A DNA stretch of 64,000 nt from Robertmurraya korlensis (GTDB lineage: Bacteria > Bacillota > Bacilli > Bacillales > Cytobacillaceae). Below, piece after piece: positions 51,389 through 60,685 of the stretch. Where the stretch lies: contig NZ_JAMBNS010000010.1 in assembly GCF_023715225.1 (NCBI RefSeq), forward strand, positions 146,353 through 210,352, given 5' to 3'. Both the position numbers and the translations under genes were made by a program. The notes under the pieces were generated by a model. That model was not told the DNA's origin. It made no database searches and saw nothing but the letters and a program-made list of their open reading frames with translations. Position 1 is the first letter of the stretch. Each line of letters starts with the position of its first letter.

Positions 51389-52732
51389 TTATAGAGATCG
51401 TACAACATCGTTCCTTTTATTTAGGGAAAAAACTAGCATAATTAAGAAAAACGTAATCCCAATTGGGTTATTCAAAAATGGATTAATATTGGTAAGCATT
51501 AACACTCCCATAAAGGCTGCCATTAAAGAAATATCTATACAATTTAATTTTTGCCCTTTTTTATAAGCCACGTAATAATTGTAGAATACATGTAAGCTCA
51601 AATAGATCCAAATAGCTAATCCGATTATCCCCTGTTCAACTAATACGTCAAGGAAGGTCATCTCAATCCCATTAACCCTTCCTGCAATCTCCATACCATA
51701 TCCTGTTCCTACTATTAAATATGTGAAATTACCAAGTAAGATATCCTTTGAATCCACAATAAACTCTAACCGAGCATTTACACTAACATCATTTACTTCT
51801 CCATCACCTTCCAACTCTTCTTGTTCGGTCTGAGCAGGGTCGCTTGACACACCCGTTTCAAATCTCTCTAAAGTCATATGTTTATACATAAACGGTAGAG
51901 AGACTACAATAAGAAGAAGGATCAATGATTTTACAAAGATTTGCTTTGTCTGGTAGAACGTTCGAAGTTTATTAATAAACCCTTTTATAGGATCAGCAAC
52001 CACTTTAACATCTAAAATAATAATCACTAGCGCACTTAACATAAACGCTAATAAGAATCCTCTTGTTTCAGACCAGAAGATCGACGTTGAGCAGAGAATA
52101 ATATTGGCTATATCAAGCTTTGAGTATTTTTTATTTAAGACAGCATTTAACGAAATAATTAAGCCGATTAAGACATATAGATGACTTTTATAAAAAACAC
52201 CATTACTCGGTCTGAAAAATAAATCATCATTCATAATCGTGTTCATAAAACGATAAAAAGGTACAAAGTTGGCACTAAATACCGTCTTTCCTAATAAACC
52301 AATGACTAATGTAAGTATTGCCACTGCTAGAGCACTGTATTTTAATATTTTGATAACTCTTTCCTTTGTAAATCTTGTCTCTGAGATGTAATAGGCTAAG
52401 GGAAAATAAGCCACAAAAAAGATGACTCTAAATAGGTCCATAACAATAATTGATAGAGGATGACCATTTAGAAACCCTATCAAAGCACTTACGAAAAACC
52501 AAAAAAGCAACAAATACAAACCAATTGACACAGAATTAAACTTGATAAATGTATTTACTTCCTTGTTAACAATGGCCTTTTCTCTAATAATTCTTAAAGA
52601 AAAAGTAACAAGGAGTAAGATAAACAGCACTTGTCGAATAGATAAGAACCCAAAATCTATGAGTCTTCCCCCACCTCCGACAAAGAGCTCGACAAAGAAT
52701 ACCGTAAGTAATATTTTTTCAAACCGATTCAT
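51389..52732 (-). CDS. O-antigen polymerase/ligase-like membrane protein (Wzy-type)
   Basis: 447-residue membrane protein with about eleven to twelve segments and one large outside loop (about 290-345, rich in Asp/Glu), the profile of Wzy polymerases and O-antigen ligases. VGTGYGMEIAGRVNG in the loop recalls the Wzy_C pattern. ATG at 52732 with GGGAGAGGA preferred over an upstream ATG at 52786. With a flippase in the same cluster, polymerase is the likelier role. Confidence 0.78.
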   Translation of the reverse strand: MNRFEKILLTVFFVELFVGGGGRLIDFGFLSIRQVLFILLLVTFSLRIIREKAIVNKEVNTFIKFNSVSIGLYLLLFWFFVSALIGFLNGHPLSIIVMDLFRVIFFVAYFPLAYYISETRFTKERVIKILKYSALAVAILTLVIGLLGKTVFSANFVPFYRFMNTIMNDDLFFRPSNGVFYKSHLYVLIGLIISLNAVLNKKYSKLDIANIILCSTSIFWSETRGFLLAFMLSALVIIILDVKVVADPIKGFINKLRTFYQTKQIFVKSLILLLIVVSLPFMYKHMTLERFETGVSSDPAQTEQEELEGDGEVNDVSVNARLEFIVDSKDILLGNFTYLIVGTGYGMEIAGRVNGIEMTFLDVLVEQGIIGLAIWIYLSLHVFYNYYVAYKKGQKLNCIDISLMAAFMGVLMLTNINPFLNNPIGITFFLIMLVFSLNKRNDVVRSL

Positions 52733-52764
52733 AAAAAATCCTCTCCCATTATGTATGAATAGGA

Positions 52765-53571
52765 CTAGATTAATTTCCAGCCCCACTTATTAAAGAATTT
52801 CATCATAGATTTCATGAAGATCTGAAATAGTTTTTTATTCTTATGTGCACCTCTCTCATAATAATGAATGACCTCTGAAAAAGGTGTATAAACCACTCTT
52901 TTATTTTTCTTCCCTAATTCCAGACATAGATCGTAATCCTCGAAGTACATGAAATAGCGATCGTCAAATCCGTTAATTTCTTTAAAGTCTGAACCTTTTA
53001 TAAGCATGAAACAACCGGAGCCAATACGGATATCTACTAAACGGTCGTTCGGAAGGTTTCTACACTCGTAGGAGGCTAATCTTCCAGAAAACATCTTCTT
53101 TACGAAGGAAAACGGAATGAATCGTAACGCATAATCAAAGACAGTCACACGATCTCTAATCAAATGCTGTACCGAACCATCTGGATTCAATACTTTAGGA
53201 ACTAATAAAGAGATAGATGGGTCTTGATCCATCGTATCAATCATTGCTAATAAATCTTCTCTTTTTAGAATGATATCAGGATTAAAAATAAGGAAATACT
53301 CTTCATTAGAGTGTAATAAATTATAGTTGTGACCAAAACCAAATCCATTATTCTCTTTATAAAAGATAATATCAGCAAAATCGGAATAACGAGTTAATTG
53401 TTCTTTATAATCATCATTCGAATTATTATCAAAGATAACAAATCGAAACTGATTGTCTCCTCCAAATTCAGATTTTGCATGATCTAAAACTTGGAATATA
53501 TGTTTACTATTATAAGTTACTATGCTTATGGCTACTTTTGCATTTACCATCAATGTAACACTTCTTTCCAT
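52765..53571 (-). CDS. Glycosyltransferase family 2, rhamnosyltransferase-like
   Basis: 268 residues: AISIVTYNSKHIFQVLDHA, FVIFDNNSNDDYKEQL, ENNGFGFGHNYN, metal site LIFNPDIIL (PD), and FMYFEDYDLCLELGKKNKRV. The FxYFEDxDLC motif is typical of WbbL-like rhamnosyltransferases. Ribosome site is weak for either start: ATG at 53571, or ATG at 53550. First gene of its transcript. Confidence 0.87.
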   Translation of the reverse strand: MERSVTLMVNAKVAISIVTYNSKHIFQVLDHAKSEFGGDNQFRFVIFDNNSNDDYKEQLTRYSDFADIIFYKENNGFGFGHNYNLLHSNEEYFLIFNPDIILKREDLLAMIDTMDQDPSISLLVPKVLNPDGSVQHLIRDRVTVFDYALRFIPFSFVKKMFSGRLASYECRNLPNDRLVDIRIGSGCFMLIKGSDFKEINGFDDRYFMYFEDYDLCLELGKKNKRVVYTPFSEVIHYYERGAHKNKKLFQIFMKSMMKFFNKWGWKLI

Positions 53572-53613
53572 TGATAAATTTAAGAATTAATTTTTCTAAA
53601 CCTACAAAAAAAT

Positions 53614-53622
53614 ATTATAACA
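53614..53622 (-). promoter_or_regulatory. Extended -10 promoter of the polysaccharide glycosyltransferase/rfb unit
   Basis: TGTTATAAT on the minus strand about 40 bases before the first gene. No clear -35 at standard distance. Confidence 0.5.
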
Positions 53623-53666
53623 TCAACTATTTTTAAAGAGAACAATATATAGTTAATTTTTTTCAG

Positions 53667-53696
53667 TTGCCAGCTATATCAAGTAAAAGTTATAAT
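53667..53696 (+). promoter_or_regulatory. Promoter of the LCP gene
   Basis: TTGCCA (53667-53672), 18 bases, TATAAT (53691-53696), diverging from the glycosyltransferase unit. Confidence 0.62.
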
Positions 53697-53758
53697 TTAA
53701 TTTATGGTTACTACAAAAAGAGCCAAAAAACGACGTAAAATTAGAAAGGAATTTTCTA

Positions 53759-54748
53759 ATGAATTCAAGATTGTCAAATAAAAGAAAAAAACAAAGAAGA
53801 CCTAGATGGCTTCGTATTATATTACTAACAATGACCCTTTTTATTATTGGCGGCGGATTCTATCTTTATAATGTGTATTCAAATGTAGTAAATGCCGTTG
53901 ATAATATGAATAACCCTCTAGAAAGAAAAGTATCGGAAAAACGACCAGAAGAGGTCTTATTTAAAGACAAAGATCCACTTTCTATTCTTTTGGTTGGTGT
54001 TGATGAACGTGAAGGGGACAATGGGCGTACGGATTCTATGTTAGTGATGACACTTAACCCAGACCTAAAGTCTTCAAAAATCGTCAGTATTCCTCGTGAT
54101 ACAAGAGCTGAGCTTATTGACCCGGATGATCCTGAAGAAAATACAGTAAGTAAAATGAACCATGCCTATGCATTTGGCGGTATTGAGATGACAATCAATT
54201 CCATTGAGCATTTCTTAAATGTTCCAATAGACTATTATGTTGAGATTAATATGGAAGGTTTTAAGGATATCGTGGACGCAGTCGGGGGAATTAATGTATA
54301 TAACGAGTATGAGTTTGAATTAGATGGTGTTTTTCTGACTGAAGGTCAACATCACTTAGATGGGGAAGAAGCACTACAATATGCTAGAATGAGAAAGCAA
54401 GATCCACTTGGTGATTTTGGTAGACAAGAACGACAAAAAGAAGTAATCTCAAAAGTTATCGACAAAGGACTATCACTAAAAACATTAACAAGTTACGATG
54501 ATATCTTATCCGCATTAGAGAAAAATGTGAAAACAAATTTAACTTTAGATGAAATTCTTGCCATACAAAAACAATATAAAGACGCAGCTGAAACGATCGA
54601 AAAAGTTGAAATTCCTGGTGAAAACGAAACAATTAACGATGTTTACTATTACAGCGTTGACGATGAGACAAGACAAGCATTGTCGGATGAAATACGCACT
54701 CACTTAGGTTTACCAACTGATACAGTTGAGGCTTCAAATATTTATTAA
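53759..54748 (+). CDS. LytR-CpsA-Psr (LCP) family wall glycopolymer ligase
   Basis: Membrane-anchored phosphotransferase that moves glycopolymers from undecaprenyl carriers to peptidoglycan. 329 residues: basic N-terminus (KRKKQRRPRW), membrane segment about 20-41, then the LCP domain with LVGVDEREGDNGRTDSMLV, IPRDTRAEL (carrier-binding Arg), KMNHAYAFGG, and YARMRKQDPLGDFGRQERQK. Related to TagT/U/V. Lies inside the polysaccharide locus, so probably attaches its product. Confidence 0.94.
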   Translation: MNSRLSNKRKKQRRPRWLRIILLTMTLFIIGGGFYLYNVYSNVVNAVDNMNNPLERKVSEKRPEEVLFKDKDPLSILLVGVDEREGDNGRTDSMLVMTLNPDLKSSKIVSIPRDTRAELIDPDDPEENTVSKMNHAYAFGGIEMTINSIEHFLNVPIDYYVEINMEGFKDIVDAVGGINVYNEYEFELDGVFLTEGQHHLDGEEALQYARMRKQDPLGDFGRQERQKEVISKVIDKGLSLKTLTSYDDILSALEKNVKTNLTLDEILAIQKQYKDAAETIEKVEIPGENETINDVYYYSVDDETRQALSDEIRTHLGLPTDTVEASNIY

Positions 54749-54749
54749 C

Positions 54750-54783
54750 AAAAAAAGGTTCAGGAACTTCCTGAACCTTTTTC
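54750..54783. terminator. Bidirectional terminator between LCP and flippase genes
   Basis: AAAAAGGTTCAGGA and TCCTGAACCTTTTT form a near-perfect stem with A/T tracts on both sides, serving the two convergent genes. Confidence 0.92.
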
Positions 54784-54785
54784 AA

Positions 54786-56225
54786 TTAAGCTCTCCCTCG
54801 TAATACCTTCCCTTTTAATGCTTCTACGAACTTGAAGACCATGCTATCTTTAATTAATACCAACCCTAAGAGATATAGCAGAGCCCCAACTGCAACCTGC
54901 AAAAGCGTAAGTAGAACCGGAGCTAAAGTGACATAGTAGCCAATCAAACTTGCTGAAAGATAAACTAGAGTACTTAACAATAAATATTTTGTAAATAGTT
55001 TGAAAAAGTCTCTAAAAACAAAGTACTTCCTTGCAAAATACATTTGTATGATGGCTCCCACACCTTCTGCAACTAATAAAGCAATCGTAGTTGCAAGGCT
55101 TGCTAATGACGAAACAAAGAAGAAGTTAATGATTAAACTTAGTATGGCACCTACTGTTATAGCAATGGAATACTTCTTTTGCTGATTGGTTGCCACCAAT
55201 ATTTGAATCCCAAACACATTTGCAAGCCCTACAAAGAAAATAACCGGGCTCATAAGTATTAGTACGGTTGATACATCCAAAAACTCATCACCTAAAAACC
55301 AAACGACAAAATTCGGAGCAATCGCCATTAGGCCAAGAGTCATTGGGAGTGTCACCATAAGTACAAATTGCATAGTGTAATTCGTATATTTCCTTATCTC
55401 TTCCATATTACCCTTAGAAAATTCAGATGCCATTCTAGGAAGTAGGACAGTACCAAGAGATGCAATCACACCAATCGCAATTTTGACGACTTTATTGGCT
55501 TGGTTATAAAAACCAACCTCTACTTCTCCAGATATATTTCCTAAGACAATACGGTTCACCAGTACGTATACCTGAATCATAAGTTGTGGTAAAAAAAGTG
55601 AAAGGATCGGTGTCACATGGGATTTTATATCCTGAAAGGTTACTTTGACAAACGACAACTCTTTTAAAAGTGGCCTCCACATAATAATCTGCCCGATCAA
55701 CAAGGTCCCACCATTAATAGCAACATAAAGAGGCAAATCATTCATATCCTTGATTACCATAAAGATTAAAATAATCCCACTAACTTTAACGAGCATATTT
55801 CGAATAGCGATCTTCTTCATCTCTTCCTTACCAATGAAATACCAGGATATATCAATACTGTAAGCAGCAAGAGTCAGAAGATGAATATAATATAGCTGTT
55901 TATATTCAGAAACGGTTCCTATAAAGAAAAGGAATACTACAACATTGATAATGGCAATAACGATCTGGAATGAAAAAATAGACCAAAATTCTTTTGATAA
56001 CCCTTTTTGATCTTTCTGAACAGCTATTTGTCTACTTCCATACATAGGTAAGCTAAGGACAATAAATACGATAAAAAGCTGAACAATGGATACAACATAA
56101 GCATCAATCCCAACCCCTTCTGCTCTCAATACTCGAGAAACATAAGGAGTTGTGATAAACGGGGTTAGCATCAACAACACTTGATATAAAACTGTAAAAA
56201 CATAATTCGTAATTAATTTACTCAT
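54786..56225 (-). CDS. Polysaccharide flippase, Wzx/RfbX type (MOP superfamily)
   Basis: 479-residue protein with about 14 membrane segments; N-terminal LITNYVFTVLYQVLLMLTPFITTPYVSRVL is a classic RfbX/Wzx start (shown in part), followed by LRAEGVGIDAY and WYFIGKEEMKKIAIRN. Expected to flip lipid-linked repeat units across the membrane. Last gene of the unit beginning at 59297. Confidence 0.92.
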   Translation of the reverse strand: MSKLITNYVFTVLYQVLLMLTPFITTPYVSRVLRAEGVGIDAYVVSIVQLFIVFIVLSLPMYGSRQIAVQKDQKGLSKEFWSIFSFQIVIAIINVVVFLFFIGTVSEYKQLYYIHLLTLAAYSIDISWYFIGKEEMKKIAIRNMLVKVSGIILIFMVIKDMNDLPLYVAINGGTLLIGQIIMWRPLLKELSFVKVTFQDIKSHVTPILSLFLPQLMIQVYVLVNRIVLGNISGEVEVGFYNQANKVVKIAIGVIASLGTVLLPRMASEFSKGNMEEIRKYTNYTMQFVLMVTLPMTLGLMAIAPNFVVWFLGDEFLDVSTVLILMSPVIFFVGLANVFGIQILVATNQQKKYSIAITVGAILSLIINFFFVSSLASLATTIALLVAEGVGAIIQMYFARKYFVFRDFFKLFTKYLLLSTLVYLSASLIGYYVTLAPVLLTLLQVAVGALLYLLGLVLIKDSMVFKFVEALKGKVLRGRA

Positions 56226-56264
56226 TCAGTATTTAAGCCCTCTTTTAACGTTCCTACTCAAGAG

Positions 56265-57146
56265 TTACAACGTATTGTTTATATAGTGCTTGATCATTTT
56301 TAGCTTATTTTTGAAGCTAGCCGGCTTACTAAAGTAGGAAAGCTCCCGTAGCATACCTTTTCTAATATCCTTAAAATGATTCTTTAAAACATAAGATTCA
56401 AGTTCTTTATCAATCTCTGGGTATCGTTGTAGCAGAATTTCTTTTGATTGACGTCTAAGCTTCTCCTTCTCTTCTCCAAAGGAAACTCCTCCAATATGAT
56501 GGACGTATGTGTCCTTTGCCACTACAAGCTTTAAGCCCCTTTGTCTAGCTCTCATACACCAATCTGATTCCTCACCGTACCCTCTCTTAAAGGTCGCAGC
56601 GTCAAAAAGGCCAACTTCATTCAAGGCACTTCTTTTCATATACATGCAAAAACCAATAAGAAGAGGAGATTCAACAACCCCTGATTGCTTATTTTTTTCA
56701 AAAGCAGAAACTAGTTCTTCATAAGAAAATAAATCATTTATCTCATTATTCGTTACAGGCAGACCAGATATAATCCCATAATTACTCATCGGGTTAACGG
56801 CTACTATGGAATCATCACTAGTAGCTGACTCATATAAGCTTTTCAGCCAATTTTCCGTAACCAACGTATCACTATTAATTACTACCACATCATTCTCGCT
56901 AACCTGGAAGCCATTATTCACGTTACCAGGGAAGCCTAAGTTCACTTCATTTCTAACTGCTTTAATATGAGAATACTTATTAGCATAAAACGATGTCAGT
57001 TCCTGAATATTAGAATCCGGACTCTTATCATCTAGAAGGAATAGATTGTACATTTCTGAATCCGTGTGTTGAAGAATACTCTCAATACAATTCTTTGTTT
57101 CCTCGTAAGAATTATATATAGGTAATAAAATATCAATTTTAACCAT
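56265..57146 (-). CDS. Glycosyltransferase family 2
   Basis: 293 residues: KIDILLPIYNSYEETKNCIE, LLDDKSPDSN, NEVNLGFPGNVNNGF, metal site VVINSDTLV, and YGEESDWCMRARQRGLKLVV. ATG at 57146 with GGAAG; the longer ORF from 57170 would overlap ugd. Sits two bases from the ugd stop codon. Confidence 0.88.
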   Translation of the reverse strand: MVKIDILLPIYNSYEETKNCIESILQHTDSEMYNLFLLDDKSPDSNIQELTSFYANKYSHIKAVRNEVNLGFPGNVNNGFQVSENDVVVINSDTLVTENWLKSLYESATSDDSIVAVNPMSNYGIISGLPVTNNEINDLFSYEELVSAFEKNKQSGVVESPLLIGFCMYMKRSALNEVGLFDAATFKRGYGEESDWCMRARQRGLKLVVAKDTYVHHIGGVSFGEEKEKLRRQSKEILLQRYPEIDKELESYVLKNHFKDIRKGMLRELSYFSKPASFKNKLKMIKHYINNTL

Positions 57147-57147
57147 A

Positions 57148-58470
57148 TTACTTTCTTCCAATCGGTTCATATTTAAACATTTCTCTTACTCGCTTGTCTT
57201 TTACATGAATATTTCTTAGATCGAATACGTAGTCACCCTTCATTAAGTCCTTCATTTTATCGAGAGACATCCCACGGAATTGATGCCATTCTGTAACAAA
57301 TACAGTTGCATCAGCATCTTCCACCGCTTCATACTCATTATTGACATAAGTAATATGATCCTCAATATCCTCTAAACGCCATTTGGCCTCTTTTATCCCT
57401 TGAGGACAGTAAGCTTGAATCTTTGCACCTTGTTTAACAAGTCCATTAATAATATCGATACTAGGGGCATCTCTCATATCATCTGTTTCCGGTTTAAATG
57501 AAAGACCCAGAATGGCAATGGTTTTCCCATGGATATCTCCCATACGAGTAACAATCTTCTCAACCATTTTCTGCTTTTGCTTCTCATTGGCTTCAATTGC
57601 GCCTTGAATAACCTTTAGCTCTTCCCCATACTTATTGGCAATATCAACAATCGCCTTAGTATCCTTCGGAAAACAAGAGCCACCGTAGCCAGGACCTGCA
57701 TGAAGGAACTTTGGAGAAATTCTACCATCCATCCCCATGGCACGTGCGATTTCCTGAACATTTGCTCCAACCTTTTCCGACAATAGCGCCATTTCATTAA
57801 TAAATGAAATTTTCACTGCCAAAAAGGCATTAGAAGCATATTTAATCATCTCTGCAGTTGCAACATCCGTAAAGACAAATGGAGTTTCATTAATATATAG
57901 GACATCGTAAACCTTCTTCATTACTTCCATTGCACGCTCACTATCGCAGCCAATTACCACGCGATCTGGTTTTAAGCAATCTCCAACAGCTTTCCCTTCT
58001 CTTAAGAACTCAGGGTTTGATACGACATCAAAGGAAAACTCTACATTTCTTTCATTTAATACCTTTTGTACCGTTTCACGAACCAGTTGCCCCGTACCTA
58101 CTGGAACGGTTGATTTATTTACAACTACTTTATAATCGTTCAAGTAATTACCGATATTTTCTGCAACTTGTAATACATATTTCAAATCCGCACTACCGTC
58201 GTCCTTTGGAGGTGTACCAACAGCAATAAACATAACGTCTGTGTTTTCAACTGTATACTTCATATCAGTGGTAAACTCAAGTCTTCCTGAAGCCACATTT
58301 TTATCCATTAGCTCTTTTAATCCAGGTTCGTAAATAGGAACAATTCCTTTTTTTAACATTTCAATTTTCTCTTCGATTACATCCATACAAATGACATCAA
58401 GTCCAAATTCTGCAAGGATGACTCCTTGTACTAATCCAACATAACCTGTGCCAACGACACCTATTTTCAC
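57148..58470 (-). CDS. ugd: UDP-glucose 6-dehydrogenase
   Basis: Oxidises UDP-glucose to UDP-glucuronate. 440 residues: Rossmann motif GVVGTGYVGLVQG, NKSTVPVGTG, NPEFLREGKAVGDCLKPDR and catalytic Cys266 in GYGGSCFPKD. Resembles B. subtilis TuaD. Together with galU (UDP-glucose supply) it indicates a glucuronate-containing polymer such as teichuronic acid. Confidence 0.96.
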   Translation of the reverse strand: MKIGVVGTGYVGLVQGVILAEFGLDVICMDVIEEKIEMLKKGIVPIYEPGLKELMDKNVASGRLEFTTDMKYTVENTDVMFIAVGTPPKDDGSADLKYVLQVAENIGNYLNDYKVVVNKSTVPVGTGQLVRETVQKVLNERNVEFSFDVVSNPEFLREGKAVGDCLKPDRVVIGCDSERAMEVMKKVYDVLYINETPFVFTDVATAEMIKYASNAFLAVKISFINEMALLSEKVGANVQEIARAMGMDGRISPKFLHAGPGYGGSCFPKDTKAIVDIANKYGEELKVIQGAIEANEKQKQKMVEKIVTRMGDIHGKTIAILGLSFKPETDDMRDAPSIDIINGLVKQGAKIQAYCPQGIKEAKWRLEDIEDHITYVNNEYEAVEDADATVFVTEWHQFRGMSLDKMKDLMKGDYVFDLRNIHVKDKRVREMFKYEPIGRK

Positions 58471-59297
58471 AAGCGATTCCTCCTGTTAAATATCTTATCA
58501 ACAAGTTCGAATACTACTGCTTTTGTAGTGTAAAAATCCGCTTGAAAATTTCTTCCCTCTTCTTTTTCTGACGCAGCTAATATACGATTTCTAAAAGATT
58601 TTGAAATTAAATTTGATTCTTTTAACTCTGGGTACTTATGGAAGAACTGTTTTAAAGCTTCCATTTGATTAACCCTTTTACTAATACTATCATTTTGAAC
58701 ATCAGCAACAGCCAATACCTCATTTAAGTGATGAATTACATGATTTCTGGATATTCTAATGCAGAAATCCCAGTCCTGAAACCGCATCAGGTTTTCATCA
58801 AAGAGGTTCTTTTCAGCTATCTGTTTCTTCATAAATATAGTCTGGGTAGATATAAAGTTCCCTCGTTCTAGCAGTGGTTTTATCTCATCCGGAGTAACTT
58901 TCCTTTTAGGAACGACTCTATTTAAGTTTTCAATATTTAAACTACAAAAAAGCATGTCAACTCCAGGATGCTCCTTACAATAGGCAGCCTGCTTTTCGAG
59001 TTTCGTTGGTAGCCAAATATCATCACTATCCTGAAAAGCGATATAATCACCTTTTGCAAGCATAATCCCAGTATTTCTAGCACCGTTAGCTCCCTTTTTA
59101 TGAGAATTAACTATATATTTAACTTTCTCATTATTAAATGACTCTACTACTTCTCTTGTATTGTCAGTAGAATGATCATCTACAATTAGTATCTCTAGTG
59201 GTTGTACTGTTTGGGCCAATACACTCTCCACTGCTTTTGGCAAGAGACTTGCCCGGTTATAGGTAGGTATTACGACTGAAATATCCAAACCATACAC
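58467..59297 (-). CDS. Glycosyltransferase family 2
   Basis: 276 residues: ISVVIPTYNRASLLPKAVES, IVDDHSTDNTREVV, KGANGARNTGIMLAKGDYIA, metal site FQDSDDIWLPTKL (DSD), and RFQDWDFCIRISRN. AGAAGGAAG ribosome site. Four-base overlap with ugd. First gene of the unit with ugd, a second GT and the flippase. Confidence 0.9.
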   Translation of the reverse strand: MYGLDISVVIPTYNRASLLPKAVESVLAQTVQPLEILIVDDHSTDNTREVVESFNNEKVKYIVNSHKKGANGARNTGIMLAKGDYIAFQDSDDIWLPTKLEKQAAYCKEHPGVDMLFCSLNIENLNRVVPKRKVTPDEIKPLLERGNFISTQTIFMKKQIAEKNLFDENLMRFQDWDFCIRISRNHVIHHLNEVLAVADVQNDSISKRVNQMEALKQFFHKYPELKESNLISKSFRNRILAASEKEEGRNFQADFYTTKAVVFELVDKIFNRRNRL

Positions 59298-59367
59298 TTC
59301 CTTCTTACATAGCTAAATATTATCTATTGAATTAACCCCTTTACATAAGGGCTAAACCATAACTTTC

Positions 59368-59395
59368 AGTATAACCTAAAATTTCATTATTTCCA
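59368..59395 (-). promoter_or_regulatory. Weak predicted promoter of the GT-ugd-GT-flippase unit
   Basis: On the minus strand TGGAAA (59390-59395), 16 bases, TATACT (59368-59373), in the 326-base gap that also holds the galU promoter. No gene was found in this gap. Confidence 0.35.
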
Positions 59396-59509
59396 TATAT
59401 AAGTTATTTTAAATATGGATATGCTCTAACAAAACATTCAAATACAATTTACATTTCCCTTCATTTTAATGTGTTTTTATCCTTTTATTAGTAAATATTA
59501 CTCACATCA

Positions 59510-59538
59510 TTACCATTTATCATGTTTTTTGATATAAT
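59510..59538 (+). promoter_or_regulatory. Promoter of galU (extended -10)
   Basis: TTACCA (59510-59515), 17 bases, TATAAT (59533-59538) with TG one base before the -10. Leader about 80 bases. Confidence 0.6.
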
Positions 59539-59623
59539 CAATCTGATTGTGAAATATTTTTCTTTAACATTAAATTACATAAATCTCCAAAGAGTGTAAT
59601 CTTGGTTTGAAAGGAACGATTTT

Positions 59624-60496
59624 ATGAAGAAAATCCGAAAGGCCATTATTCCAGCCGCAGGTCTTGGAACGAGATTTTTACCTGCCACAAAGGCAATGCC
59701 TAAAGAAATGCTCCCAATTGTAGATCGTCCAACCATTCAATATATTATAGAAGAAGCTATTGAATCTGGTATTGAGGATATCATCATTGTTACCGGTAAA
59801 GGAAAAAGAGCGATTGAAGACCATTTCGATTTTGCTTCTGAGCTAGAAGATAACCTTCGTTCAAAAGGAAAATTAGACTTACTCGAAAAGGTCCAAGCTC
59901 CCTCAAAGGTTGATATTCACTACATCCGTCAAAAAGAGCCTAAAGGTCTAGGGCATGCCGTTTGGTGCGCTAGAAAGTTCATTGGGGACGAGCCATTTGC
60001 CGTTCTTTTAGGTGATGATATTGTTGAGGCAAAAACGCCATGTGTGAAGCAATTGATGGATCAATATGAGGAAACTCATTCCTCAGTCATAGGAGTCCAA
60101 CATGTACCTGACAAAGACACCTCTAGGTATGGAATTATCGACCCTATCGAAAACACAGACCGATTATATCGTGTAGGTAATTTTGTTGAAAAGCCACCTG
60201 CAGGGACAGCACCTTCCAATTTGGCGATTATGGGGAGATATGTATTAACCCCAGAAATATTCCCGATCCTAGAAGAAGGAAATGTTGGAGCAGGTGGAGA
60301 AATCCAGCTTACGGATGCTATTCAAAAGTTAAATGAAATCCAACAGGTTTATGCTTACGATTTTCAAGGAAAACGATATGATGTTGGTGAAAAAATTGGC
60401 TTCATTCAAACAACAGTAGAGTTTGCTTTGAAAGATCCAGAGTTAAGAGATGATGTCCTTGACTTTTTAACGAAACTTCTTAATGAAAATAAATAA
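59624..60496 (+). CDS. galU: UTP-glucose-1-phosphate uridylyltransferase GalU/GtaB
   Basis: Makes UDP-glucose for wall polymers and for Ugd. 290 residues: [96 protein letters not shown] ribosome site. Monocistronic, with its own terminator. Confidence 0.97.
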   Translation: MKKIRKAIIPAAGLGTRFLPATKAMPKEMLPIVDRPTIQYIIEEAIESGIEDIIIVTGKGKRAIEDHFDFASELEDNLRSKGKLDLLEKVQAPSKVDIHYIRQKEPKGLGHAVWCARKFIGDEPFAVLLGDDIVEAKTPCVKQLMDQYEETHSSVIGVQHVPDKDTSRYGIIDPIENTDRLYRVGNFVEKPPAGTAPSNLAIMGRYVLTPEIFPILEEGNVGAGGEIQLTDAIQKLNEIQQVYAYDFQGKRYDVGEKIGFIQTTVEFALKDPELRDDVLDFLTKLLNENK

Positions 60497-60501
60497 CTCC
60501 T

Positions 60502-60536
60502 AAGCTCCGAAATCTTATTTTTCGGAGCTTTTTCCT
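60502..60536 (+). terminator. Terminator of galU
   Basis: Eleven-base stem AAGCTCCGAAA/TTTCGGAGCTT followed by TTTTTCC on the + strand. Confidence 0.92.
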
Positions 60537-60583
60537 TTGTCATCTTCCAAACCATCTTATAAATTTACATTTAATAAGTCTTT

Positions 60584-60610
60584 TCGACAAATTTCCATAG
60601 AAATTGTCGA
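60584..60610. promoter_or_regulatory. Inverted repeat just upstream of the glucosaminidase promoter
   Basis: TCGACAAATTTC and GAAATTGTCGA pair with a single-base bulge. It ends six bases before the predicted -35, an activator or repressor position. Confidence 0.45.
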
Positions 60611-60616
60611 GATTAA

Positions 60617-60645
60617 TTGTTTACTATATTAAATTTTGATACTAT
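60617..60645 (+). promoter_or_regulatory. Promoter of the repeat glucosaminidase gene
   Basis: TTGTTT (60617-60622), 17 bases, TACTAT (60640-60645). Leader of about 35 bases with AGAGGAGGG before the ATG. Confidence 0.55.
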
Positions 60646-60685
60646 TTAACTTGTGAGAGAATTGTAAATTTTTAGAGGAGGGAAT

